The position numbers and the translations under genes are program-made. From Pseudomonas siliginis (GTDB lineage Bacteria; Pseudomonadota; Gammaproteobacteria; Pseudomonadales; Pseudomonadaceae), in assembly GCF_019145195.1 (NCBI RefSeq), contig NZ_JAHSTW010000008.1, forward strand, positions 124,001 through 188,000: a DNA stretch of 64,000 nt, read 5' to 3'. Every line of letters starts with the position of its first letter. The stretch's first letter is position 1. The notes under the pieces were generated by a model. The model searched no databases. It was not told the DNA's origin and saw only the letters and a list, made by a program, of their open reading frames with translations. Positions 25,677 to 34,455 of this stretch are shown piece after piece.

Positions 25677-28600
25677 TCAGTTTTTGTTCACATCCACGAT
25701 CTCATGCAGCGGACGCTTGCTCAGCACGCGTTTGATTTTTTGCCGTAGTGAGTAAGGCACCGCATGGCTGATGCGCTCCATGCGTGGATGACGGTAAAGC
25801 GTCCAGATGGCCAATAGCGCGATTTCCTTGGTCGTCAGCGGCGCCTCATACACAGTTGTCGGGGCCGAGAATTTCGGCAGTTCGAAACCGTTTTTTGGTT
25901 TGCTGTGCTTATCACTGCCCACGCCGCATAAGGCCGGGTAATCAACGCTATAAAACGCTGGCTGCTGCAGGTGGGTGTCCACGACAGGCGCAGTCAACTG
26001 CTCACCGGCAGCGAGCCTTTTCACAAAGTCGCTGATTCGCCGCATCAACTCGGCTGGCTCGAGCCCATAATCATAAACAAGAGTGTTTTCACGTCCGGAC
26101 AATCGTTCCGGGAATGCCCCAATGTTTGGCGCAATAATTGGCAACCCGGCTTCCAGCGCATAGCTGAGGGTATAGCTGTAGGTTTCCGGGCACAGACTTG
26201 GAAACAGGACGACATCAAACTCATTTGCGGCCATTAGGGAAGACAGCTCACTGGCATCGTAACGACCTGTAGTCAGGACACCGCCCAACTCTCTGTAGCC
26301 GAAACCGACCAGCCGGAAGTTGATTGGTGCATTGACCGTCGCTGCCGCCTCCGCCACTTGTTCCAGATAATCGGCACCCTTTTCTTTACCAAGAGCACCA
26401 ATAACACCCACGTTGTAGCGGATCTTTTGCGCGACAGCCGCGACACCCTGCCCAATATTGCGTTTGTGCTCTACGTGACCTGCAACGACAGCGTTACGTA
26501 ACTCGAAGTTGAGTCGATAATTGGCGAGGGTGTACGCCGAAGGGAAAATTACCGCTTTCGCCCCGTCGATAAAGCCGCGCAATTGCTCACGCCATTGTGC
26601 CGGCGATACACCATCCGGCAGAGGGAAGTCAGGATTGACGATGTCGTCGGCATAACTGCCCGGATAAACGCCCTGCGCATCGGTCAGTGTAGGGTTGCCG
26701 CATAGCCAGTAATAATCATGAACCGTCAATGCATATTCAGTGCCCAACTCAGCGGGCAATTGAACCAGTTGCGAATTCAGACCGAGCGTGTGATGGAAGT
26801 GCACGAAGCCGACACCACAGCCCTTCAAGAACTCGACCAAAAGGTTGTGCTCTTCCGGCAACTGGAAAAGAAGCTCGTCAGCCCCCGGGAAACTCCCCAT
26901 CCGCAAAGTAACGGCGGACTGGCCACGACGAGGCGCCAGGAATAGGCAGCAAACATCGGACTCAAGAGCGTCTGCCAACTCGTCCAGATGCTGCTGCACA
27001 CCGCCTCCAGCCTCATGCGAAATGTGCAAGACCTTTGGCCGGTCCAACGATGCGATCAATTGCGCAAGACGTTTTACCCGTAATGGTTTCAGCGGATCAG
27101 CTGCGATGAACCTCTGGATATCCAAGTGATAATCCGGATGCAGCTCGGTGATGGCCTTGGTTGCATGCTCGGTCAACGCCTGCTTGGAAGAGGAGAAGCT
27201 GACCCCGCCCTCATGAAATGCATACAGGTTAGGGGTCACGATGTTGAGCCAACCGGCTTTTAGCCCGCGCTGGCACAGATCGTTCTCTTCACCATAACCT
27301 TTGCCGAACTTGTCCTCGTTCAGCAGCCCCACGACATCCAGACAATCGCGGCGAATGTACATGCAGAAACCTACACCTGTCGGTGCCTGGCTGACCGGCA
27401 AACGCGGGCCGGAAAACACAGCATCGATCTGCTCGACGCTTAAACCAAAGGCTGGCTGGTTTTCGTAAAGAAACGCCGGGAAGCTACAAATAGTCGCGTT
27501 GTTGGAAAACGGTGTAACGGTACCGATGTTTGGCGCGATGTACGCCTCAGCGGTCAGCCGCTCCAGCCAGTCAACAGGCACGATGACATCACTATTAAGG
27601 AAAACGATATCGTCCTGGCTGGCATGGCGCATGCCGCGATTGACGGTTTTGACAAAGCCAAGATTGACTTCGTTTTCGAGAACGGTCATCACCTGCGGCC
27701 ATTGCATTTGCAATTCGATCAACATGGCCTGCATGCCTGCATCTGGGCTCGCATCATTGATCGCGACCAGTTTGGAGTCGAAAGCAATAATCCCTGGCAT
27801 CGCGGCAAGGATGCAGCGACGAGTCATTTCGACATCTTTATAGATTGGCAGAATGACGCTGACCGAGCGAGTGCGCGCGACAGGCGCTTCAATTACGTCG
27901 TCAACCGGCTGTGGCAGATTGGCTTCCTGGCCGCGCAGATAGGCCGTCAGCGCCTGCTTGGAAGTCTCCAGTTTGCTGCGCAACACGCCTTTCCCCTGCC
28001 GCAACGAGCGCACGAGGAAGCGTACAGGTTTGGTGATGAACCAAGAGTTGGAGTTAATGACTTGATTATAGTCAGCTTCACGCTGGTCCAGTTTTGCACT
28101 CAGCGTTTCGATTTTCTGCCTGGCGTCAGTGACAGCGCTTGCAAGCGCTTCACGGGTTTGAGCCAATGCAATCTGCGAACTGCTGAAAGCAGAAAACAGA
28201 TTGTCTTCGACAATCAATCGATCTTCGCCCCACGCCGTAAATTCACTCGGGCTTCGGCCGTTAATCGCATTCTGTATCTGCGCCTCGATGGCCAGAAACT
28301 CTTCCACATCTTTTTCGCAAAGTGGGTACCCGGCGGCTTCGCAAGCTCGGAATACAAAGTCTTTGCGTGTAACCGGGCCAGCCTCTGCGCCCTTGCTGAT
28401 ACGTGTAATCGAACCCAGCATCTGCGTTAGCGCTTTGAACAGCAGGTACTCGTAGCGAACATTCGTGTTGAGCGTCCACTCTTTGTCGATCAACTGCGGA
28501 CGGCCGTCCAGATCAATCACAATATTTTGCGGGACCGCATCGATCAACGCTCCCGACACCTCACCCGGCTGGCTCTCGGCGTTATCACAGAGCACGTTTA

Positions 28601-29864
28601 GCATGCTCAGGTAATTTTTGAGGAAGGCGCCGATACCTGCGTAAGTCCAGCCCTCGGCATTGACTATATCGATCAGCTTAGTGCCAAGCACATAACCATT
28701 GATGTAAGGCTCGGACGCAGCAAGATTAAAAGTGACGAGCGATTGCCCTTCACCCTCATCGATAGTCTTCCCGAGTTTTTGGTAATGCACATTGATCGCA
28801 TCTTCGAAATCGCGACGAAATTCCGAACGTTTGCAATACGTCGAGCGTCGATCGCAGCTGTAATGATACGCCAGGGTCTGCGGGTCGACTGCGCTGCGCG
28901 AGACCGTCGAAGCACCTACAAGAAAGGAGTTGGCCATATCCATGCCCAAGCCGTTCCTGAAAATCTGTGACCAGGCTAATTCCAGTGAGAAGGTGCACAG
29001 ATCCGGCAATTGCGGATCTCTCTGTACACTTTGCGATGCGAATGCACTGGCATCGAAATCAGGATCTTTGAACCCCTCTTCGGTGATGATCGAAACGGGC
29101 AACTTGTAATCGGGAAACGGCGCAAAGAACTCACTCGAGGTAAACCCGGCTGTCGCCAACAACGACGCGAGAGCTTTTTTCCCGTAGGTCTGCACGGTAG
29201 CGCTGTTATAGCGCCCCTCGACACCGTACATCGGCGTCGTCACGTGATCTTCAGGCGCTCCAGCAAAATATTTCAAGCCGAGCTGGTTTTCGATCGCGAT
29301 GATGAGCAAACCGTCAGGCTTAAGCAGTGAGCGAACTTTCTCAAGCATTCTCGCACCCGGGTTATCACCGGCTACGAACAGGTTGGCATATTCAAAAACG
29401 CCGATCAGGGTGATGACATCGAATTGGGTATCAATGCTGAACTTCTCGAACGACTCAGCCAGAACCGAGACGTTTGGCAAGTCTCGGGTGCGTGCACGGG
29501 CGATGCTGGCGCGACGCGAGCTACCTTCCAGCGCCAGCACCCTGCCGCCCTGCTCACCTAAATACCGGGTAATTGCACCACAACCGGCGCCGATCTCGAG
29601 CACATCGCCACGCAGATCGGCATCGAACACCCGCAACAAGTTCGAACGGGTACTTGAGAGGTAATAAAGCGATGGCCAATCGGTGCACGATCTTCGCAGC
29701 TCATCAGAAAAAATACTGACGTCACTGGCCTGATCGATCAAGAATTTTATGCGCAGTTCGGTGCTATCACCATCGCTGTAGTTGATGCTCGAATAATCCG
29801 GCCTCGACCAGATGTTGAGCTCGTCATTAAGCTGATAGCCCGCTTGTTTCAATAAAATATTCAA
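25677..29864 (-). CDS. 1395-residue methyltransferase / kinase-like / coiled-coil / GT2 / GT4 fusion
   Basis: Five parts are visible. A class I methyltransferase (about 85-200) has VLEIGAGCGAITR (88-100). A kinase-like region (about 330-545) has IDAVPQNIVID (441-451), resembling the DxxxxN catalytic loop, and QLIDKEW (457-463), resembling the metal aspartate; the usual HxD histidine is not there. A predicted coiled coil lies at about 560-605. A GT2 domain (about 666-900) has SVILPIYKD, NDASPD and NSD. A GT4 domain (about 944-1285) starts VLHISHEAGGGVQQHLDELA and has LFPSLCPETYSYTLSYALEAG. It overlaps wzt by four bases. It probably both extends and ends the O-chain. The kinase assignment is inference; the other domains are firm. 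Confidence 0.85.
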   Translation of the reverse strand: MNILLKQAGYQLNDELNIWSRPDYSSINYSDGDSTELRIKFLIDQASDVSIFSDELRRSCTDWPSLYYLSSTRSNLLRVFDADLRGDVLEIGAGCGAITRYLGEQGGRVLALEGSSRRASIARARTRDLPNVSVLAESFEKFSIDTQFDVITLIGVFEYANLFVAGDNPGARMLEKVRSLLKPDGLLIIAIENQLGLKYFAGAPEDHVTTPMYGVEGRYNSATVQTYGKKALASLLATAGFTSSEFFAPFPDYKLPVSIITEEGFKDPDFDASAFASQSVQRDPQLPDLCTFSLELAWSQIFRNGLGMDMANSFLVGASTVSRSAVDPQTLAYHYSCDRRSTYCKRSEFRRDFEDAINVHYQKLGKTIDEGEGQSLVTFNLAASEPYINGYVLGTKLIDIVNAEGWTYAGIGAFLKNYLSMLNVLCDNAESQPGEVSGALIDAVPQNIVIDLDGRPQLIDKEWTLNTNVRYEYLLFKALTQMLGSITRISKGAEAGPVTRKDFVFRACEAAGYPLCEKDVEEFLAIEAQIQNAINGRSPSEFTAWGEDRLIVEDNLFSAFSSSQIALAQTREALASAVTDARQKIETLSAKLDQREADYNQVINSNSWFITKPVRFLVRSLRQGKGVLRSKLETSKQALTAYLRGQEANLPQPVDDVIEAPVARTRSVSVILPIYKDVEMTRRCILAAMPGIIAFDSKLVAINDASPDAGMQAMLIELQMQWPQVMTVLENEVNLGFVKTVNRGMRHASQDDIVFLNSDVIVPVDWLERLTAEAYIAPNIGTVTPFSNNATICSFPAFLYENQPAFGLSVEQIDAVFSGPRLPVSQAPTGVGFCMYIRRDCLDVVGLLNEDKFGKGYGEENDLCQRGLKAGWLNIVTPNLYAFHEGGVSFSSSKQALTEHATKAITELHPDYHLDIQRFIAADPLKPLRVKRLAQLIASLDRPKVLHISHEAGGGVQQHLDELADALESDVCCLFLAPRRGQSAVTLRMGSFPGADELLFQLPEEHNLLVEFLKGCGVGFVHFHHTLGLNSQLVQLPAELGTEYALTVHDYYWLCGNPTLTDAQGVYPGSYADDIVNPDFPLPDGVSPAQWREQLRGFIDGAKAVIFPSAYTLANYRLNFELRNAVVAGHVEHKRNIGQGVAAVAQKIRYNVGVIGALGKEKGADYLEQVAEAAATVNAPINFRLVGFGYRELGGVLTTGRYDASELSSLMAANEFDVVLFPSLCPETYSYTLSYALEAGLPIIAPNIGAFPERLSGRENTLVYDYGLEPAELMRRISDFVKRLAAGEQLTAPVVDTHLQQPAFYSVDYPALCGVGSDKHSKPKNGFELPKFSAPTTVYEAPLTTKEIALLAIWTLYRHPRMERISHAVPYSLRQKIKRVLSKRPLHEIVDVNKN

Positions 29865-31168
29865 TTTGAAACCTTCTTGGCACGAATGCTGGAGTCCAGA
29901 TTTACAAGCCCAAAAAATTTGTCAGTCGGACGAACCTGGAAGTGGATCGAATCATAACGCCTGTCACGGGGAGTAACCTCTTCGCCATCTTTGGTCGACA
30001 CTCCGACAGAAATGAAGTAGTCACCTGGGGCCAGATCACAAGATATAAGTACCTCAACTTCGACGATCTCGCCCTTGCGCCCGCACGTTCTAAATTCCAG
30101 GCAATCCAGCGTTTCACTATTTACGCCATAGAGGGTAACGCCCTCTTTGGTCTTGATCGTCATCCCGAGAATCGGACACACCAGATCAGTATCAAACCGT
30201 ACAAATACCGATAGTTTGATCTGCACGCCAGTGTCTAGGGCAATCGGGTACTCAAGCCCTTCTGCGCTCAGGTGGAAGTCGATGATAGTGGCCGATCTGT
30301 CACCCCAACGATATTCGTTCGGGTTGTAGTTCGGATGCGTTTCAAATACATCGAGGCCGCCTTCAGGCGTTTGATACGCTGCCAACTGGTCAGACGCTTC
30401 TGCACTTTCGACAGAGGCCGATTGCTGAGTCTTGCCGAACAACAAATCAAGGTAACGGTTGACGACCATGCGCGGCTCGCCTTCAGCGAGCTGCACACCG
30501 TTGTTCAAAAGAAAGGCGTGGTCACAGTGCGTAACGATTTGTTCGCTGGAGTGCGTTACCAGCAGAATGCTCGTGCCGTTTTCCTTGAGCTTTTTCAACC
30601 GATCAAAGCAACGGGCCTGAAATTTTGCGTCCCCCACTGCCAGCGCTTCATCGACAATAAGAATATCGGGCTCGACTTGCGCCTGAACGGAAAACGCCAG
30701 TCGCACCAACATACCGCTCGAATATGTCTTGACCGGTTGATTGATGAAATCGCCAATGTCCGCGAATTCGATGATCGCATCATATCGTGCGTCGATTTCT
30801 TCTTTGCTCAAACCCAGAATCGAGGCGTTCAGGTAGACGTTCTCGCGTCCAGTAAACTCGGGATTGAATCCGGAGCCAAGTTCGAGCAATGCAGCGATCC
30901 GGCCATGGGTTTCAACCGTACCACTGGTTGGATTCAACGTACCGCAAAGAATTTGCAGCAAGGTGGACTTGCCACTGCCGTTGCGGCCAACGATACCGAC
31001 CGTCTCGCCTTTGCGAATTTCGAAGGAAACGTCGCGTAGCGCCCAGAACTCACGGCAATATTTTTTCTTCCCGCGACTGAGCATCTGAAGCAGTCTGTCG
31101 CGCGGTTTGTCGTAAATCTCATAGCACTTACTGAGATTTTGAACCTTGATAGCGACCTCAGATGACAT
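29861..31168 (-). CDS. wzt: Wzt, O-antigen ABC exporter ATPase with carbohydrate-binding domain
   Basis: A 435-residue protein. The nucleotide-binding domain (about 1-245) has Walker A GRNGSGKST (61-69), signature YSSGMLVRLAFS, Walker B PDILIVDEALAVGD and H-loop THSS. The C-terminal domain (about 285-430, including EYRWGDRSATIIDF) is the Wzt carbohydrate-binding domain that recognises the modified non-reducing end of the polysaccharide before export. The ATG at 31168 starts the family N-terminus MSSEVAIKVQNLSKCY; the frame runs on to 31219 without support. It overlaps wzm by 11 bases and the fusion gene by four. Confidence 0.94.
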   Translation of the reverse strand: MSSEVAIKVQNLSKCYEIYDKPRDRLLQMLSRGKKKYCREFWALRDVSFEIRKGETVGIVGRNGSGKSTLLQILCGTLNPTSGTVETHGRIAALLELGSGFNPEFTGRENVYLNASILGLSKEEIDARYDAIIEFADIGDFINQPVKTYSSGMLVRLAFSVQAQVEPDILIVDEALAVGDAKFQARCFDRLKKLKENGTSILLVTHSSEQIVTHCDHAFLLNNGVQLAEGEPRMVVNRYLDLLFGKTQQSASVESAEASDQLAAYQTPEGGLDVFETHPNYNPNEYRWGDRSATIIDFHLSAEGLEYPIALDTGVQIKLSVFVRFDTDLVCPILGMTIKTKEGVTLYGVNSETLDCLEFRTCGRKGEIVEVEVLISCDLAPGDYFISVGVSTKDGEEVTPRDRRYDSIHFQVRPTDKFFGLVNLDSSIRAKKVSN

Positions 31169-31976
31169 CGGCGAATCCTTTTCGTGTTTTCTGAAACCAG
31201 GCGAATCCAAGCCATGCAATCAACGCCGAGCCGGCGAGATAAATGCCCAATACGGTAAAGTCAGGCAGTTTTCCCCAAAACAGAATGTCCCGGGCGTACT
31301 CGATTGCAGGCGTCAGCGGATTGAGCATCAGTAGATGTTGATACTTCTCAGGTAGCGCACTGGCAGGGTAAAAAATAGGCGACAGAAACATCAGGACTGT
31401 GGTCAGGATGCCGATGAATTGCGCGACATCTCTTAAGTAAACGCCGAGCGACGCCAAGGCCCACGTCAAACCCATGATCATCAGCATCAACGGCAGGATA
31501 ATCAACGGGAACAACAGGACGGTCAGGTGCGGCGTGCCAAACAGTATCAAATAGGCCAGCAACCACACAGTCAGGCTGATCACCATGTGAAAGAGCGCCG
31601 AACCGACTGTGATCCAAGGAAGGATCTCCAATGGAAACACGACTTTCTTCACATAGTTGGCGTTCGAGAGAATCAGCGTCGGGCTTCGATTGAAACACTC
31701 CGCAAAGAAGTTGAAGACGATAAGTCCCGCAAACAGAATAAGTGCAAACTCGGTTTTCGAGTCACTTCCGCCGCTCCAGCGTGCCTTGAAAACGACGCTA
31801 AAGACAAAGGTGTAGACAACCAACATGAACACGGGGTTAAAAAACGACCAGAGAATTCCCATGAACGATCCACGATAACGCCCAACGACTTCTCGCTGTA
31901 CAAGCGCCGCGATCAGGCTCCGATTACGCCAGAAACTGTTGACCATTTCCTTTGGCGACGTGGAAAAATTAAGCAT
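31158..31976 (-). CDS. wzm: Wzm, O-antigen ABC exporter permease
   Basis: A 272-residue ABC-2 type permease with six membrane segments. The N-terminal cytoplasmic part ALVQREVVGRYRGSFMGILW leads into the first helix, and the family segment GIYLAGSALIAWLGFAWF ends the last one. With Wzt it carries undecaprenyl-linked O-polysaccharide across the inner membrane. The start at 31976 (MLNFSTSPKEMV) fits the family; codons up to 32096 do not. It is upstream of and overlaps wzt. Confidence 0.94.
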   Translation of the reverse strand: MLNFSTSPKEMVNSFWRNRSLIAALVQREVVGRYRGSFMGILWSFFNPVFMLVVYTFVFSVVFKARWSGGSDSKTEFALILFAGLIVFNFFAECFNRSPTLILSNANYVKKVVFPLEILPWITVGSALFHMVISLTVWLLAYLILFGTPHLTVLLFPLIILPLMLMIMGLTWALASLGVYLRDVAQFIGILTTVLMFLSPIFYPASALPEKYQHLLMLNPLTPAIEYARDILFWGKLPDFTVLGIYLAGSALIAWLGFAWFQKTRKGFADVI

Positions 31977-32092
31977 TATGCACACACCTGAGATAAATCG
32001 AGGGAGACAGACTTCATACAAAAACTCTCTTGTTGAGATACCGGGAGGACGCCACGGAGCAATTTCACGTCCTGCCTTGCACGATGAGGGCA

Positions 32093-33112
32093 TCAAATTC
32101 TGTTGAGCACCGCGGCCAGCAGCAGCCCAAGATTACCCAAACACGTCTGCCGATAGACCTTCGCGCGGTAAAGCCAGACGAAACGGCCGAATCCTTTTGA
32201 ATCACGGGCTTTCTTGAATTGCTCAAAGGTCTGCAGGCTGTCTGCACTCAAGCTTGAGCGAACCGTTTCAAGTGCAGCGATATTTTTGTCATTCCAGTCA
32301 CGAAAGCGACCCGTAGACATCATCCGCAAGCGCATGATCCGTGCGCGCACTCCTGAGTTGGCGCCAATCAGATTCGCTTCATGCTGCCTGTACAGAATGG
32401 AAGGCGAGGCGTCATAGACGACCTCGCCACCCACCCCGGTAATCAGTAGATAGGCCCACCAGTCATGGGAAACGATATCCACTTGGCCGCCAGCATGACA
32501 GAGTACGTCCCGAGCCAAATGATTGAATACCATAGTATTCCCCCCGGCCAGACTTTGTACCAGTGCATTGCCAAAACTGGCGGGGCGAGAAAATAGTGGC
32601 GAGCGACCGATGACCGTTCCCGAGTCACCAATCAACTCGGTCCGGCCGCAATACAAAGCAGGAAGACCGGACGGCAGCGCCTCCAATACCTTTACGGCAG
32701 ACTCAAGTTTATTGGCTTGCCAGATATCGTCCTGGTCGGCCCACGCATAAAATTGCGATTGCACGGGCGCATCGCAGGCAACGGACATGAAGTTAGCCGC
32801 GAACCCTCGCTTGGGCCCTTGCAGAATGGTCAACCGGCCTTCTCCCCAGATCGCGCTGTACTGGCGCAGAATATCCAGTGTCGCGTCGGTAGAACCGTCA
32901 TCAGAAACAACGACGGTCCATTCGCGATAACTCTGGCGAGCTATCGAATCCAGTTGTTGTGCGAGAAAGCGTTCACCGTTGTAGGTACACATCAGAATCG
33001 TTACGCGGGCCGATTGCGTTTCATGACCTTGAATACTAAAGTCAGAATGGCCGCCAGGCTGCTCGCCTGTCTGATCAAATTGTGGAAGAGGGGCTACCAC
33101 CGAGCACTCCAT
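32093..33112 (-). CDS. GT2 glycosyltransferase, rhamnosyltransferase-like
   Basis: A 339-residue GT-A fold enzyme. The domain begins at about residue 36 with RVTILMCTYNG; VVSDDGSTD and the DxD-type motif AWADQDDIWQANKLE follow, and YRQHEANLIGANSG lies towards the C-terminus. These motifs are those of O-chain rhamnosyl/hexosyl transferases acting in the cytoplasm. The same motifs recur in the gene at 34452-35402, so the two are related. The first 35 residues are not family sequence and the ATG at 33112 has no good ribosome site, so the true start may be later. It lies about 116 bases upstream of wzm. Confidence 0.82.
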   Translation of the reverse strand: MECSVVAPLPQFDQTGEQPGGHSDFSIQGHETQSARVTILMCTYNGERFLAQQLDSIARQSYREWTVVVSDDGSTDATLDILRQYSAIWGEGRLTILQGPKRGFAANFMSVACDAPVQSQFYAWADQDDIWQANKLESAVKVLEALPSGLPALYCGRTELIGDSGTVIGRSPLFSRPASFGNALVQSLAGGNTMVFNHLARDVLCHAGGQVDIVSHDWWAYLLITGVGGEVVYDASPSILYRQHEANLIGANSGVRARIMRLRMMSTGRFRDWNDKNIAALETVRSSLSADSLQTFEQFKKARDSKGFGRFVWLYRAKVYRQTCLGNLGLLLAAVLNRI

Positions 33113-33501
33113 TGCATTGAAGAAAAAATAATGACGATGTCGTTGCGCTCAACATCAAGAGGTACAGCCTTGGCAGCATGAAAATTACATGCCCCTCTCA
33201 TGGACCGCTCCCGACAGCGAAAAATTTGCCATTATAAGTCATACCAATTTGATAGCCCAGTGACATCACCACCTTCAACAGCACAAGGCGGTGGTCATGG
33301 TATGAAAAGAGTAATCAGAATGTTGCCTTGAGCCGGAAAAATCCTGCCAAGGCGTACGGATTTGGGCTGCGTAGGGTATCAAGGCGCCCTAATTGGCAAA
33401 AGGGTGGCAATCTGCCAATCCATCGAGGGTCAGATCAATTGCTGTGCTTTATCGAGCAAGCCTTAGCGAAAAAGTGACATCCATAAAGAATACTGACACA
33501 T
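33113..33501. other. Gene-free gap inside the O-antigen locus
   Basis: This 389-base gap separates the wbpV-like gene from the GT2 gene at 32093, both on the minus strand. It is A+T-richer than the flanking genes. I see no gene, no clear terminator, no REP unit and no ops/JUMPstart core (GGCGGTAG on the minus strand). It may hold a promoter for the GT2-wzm-wzt half of the locus. Confidence 0.5.
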
Positions 33502-34455
33502 TTAGCGCTCCCGGAGATGGTTGGCAGTGGCCTGAAGTGCCTGGCTCACGCTGATGGGCGGCGTCCACTCCAGTATTGTGCGCGTCTTTTCCATGTCGAC
33601 CTGTAACGAGCCGCAGAGTCGCTGAGCTAAGGCTCTCCTACCCAATAAAGCTGCCCCAAGGCGCAGAACAAACGGAGGCACGGGCAACAATCGCGCTCGC
33701 ACAGTCAGGGCGCTCGACATCCTTTGAAGCAATTGAGTGGTCGAAAGATCTTCGCCATCACTTACCAGAAAAGTTTGATTGGCTGCTTGTGGATGATCGA
33801 TGCAGGTCACCAAAAGATCCACCAGATTACTGATTGCCACCAAGCTGCGGCGATTGCCCAATGCGCCCAATGGCAGTGGCAATCCTTTTTGCAACCAGCG
33901 CATCATATTTAGGAAGTTAGCTTTGACGCCCGGCCCGTAAACCAGGGGCGGTCGAATAATTACCAGCTCCATTGCGGTTTCCAGTGCTATTTGACGCACG
34001 ACTTCCTCTGCCTCGCACTTGGAAATACCGTAAGGATCAACAGGCGCGGGAATATCGGCTGCGGTAAAGGGTCTCCCGGCGGGTGACTCTTCGCCATTGA
34101 CCTTGATCGAACTGACAAAGATGAAGCGCTTTACCCCGGACGCTGCCGCATGACGGGCCAGCCGCGCAGTGCCCTGCACATTCATTTGCCGAAACATGGC
34201 AAGCGGATCAGCCTCACACTCGTTCATTACATGAACCCTGGCCGCACAATGAATCACCGTCTGGATATTATTCAATGGCGGCAATAAAACGCGCTCATCC
34301 AAATCAAAAGGCACGACATCACACAAACCACTCAACCGAGTTTCGCTACGTGCAGCCGCAACTGGTGTGTAGATCTTGTCGAGAAGCAGGCGGAACACCA
34401 CGGCCTCGCCGACAAACCCCGTCGCCCCGGTCACCAATACCCGAGCACCTTTCAT
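33502..34455 (-). CDS. WbpV/WbpK-type nucleotide-sugar C4 reductase (SDR)
   Basis: A 317-residue extended short-chain dehydrogenase. NAD(P) motif VLVTGATGFVGEA is at about residues 5-17, the catalytic serine lies in FVSSIKVNGE and the Tyr-x3-Lys in DPYGISKCEAEE. The C-terminus WTPPISVSQALQATANHLRE matches the WbpV/WbpK group. The likely reaction is C4 reduction of the WbpM product to UDP-QuiNAc (WbpV) or UDP-FucNAc (WbpK); the sequence does not let me choose. The ATG at 34455 lies in an ATGA overlap with the end of the upstream GT2 gene, which fixes the start. Confidence 0.85.
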   Translation of the reverse strand: MKGARVLVTGATGFVGEAVVFRLLLDKIYTPVAAARSETRLSGLCDVVPFDLDERVLLPPLNNIQTVIHCAARVHVMNECEADPLAMFRQMNVQGTARLARHAAASGVKRFIFVSSIKVNGEESPAGRPFTAADIPAPVDPYGISKCEAEEVVRQIALETAMELVIIRPPLVYGPGVKANFLNMMRWLQKGLPLPLGALGNRRSLVAISNLVDLLVTCIDHPQAANQTFLVSDGEDLSTTQLLQRMSSALTVRARLLPVPPFVLRLGAALLGRRALAQRLCGSLQVDMEKTRTILEWTPPISVSQALQATANHLRER

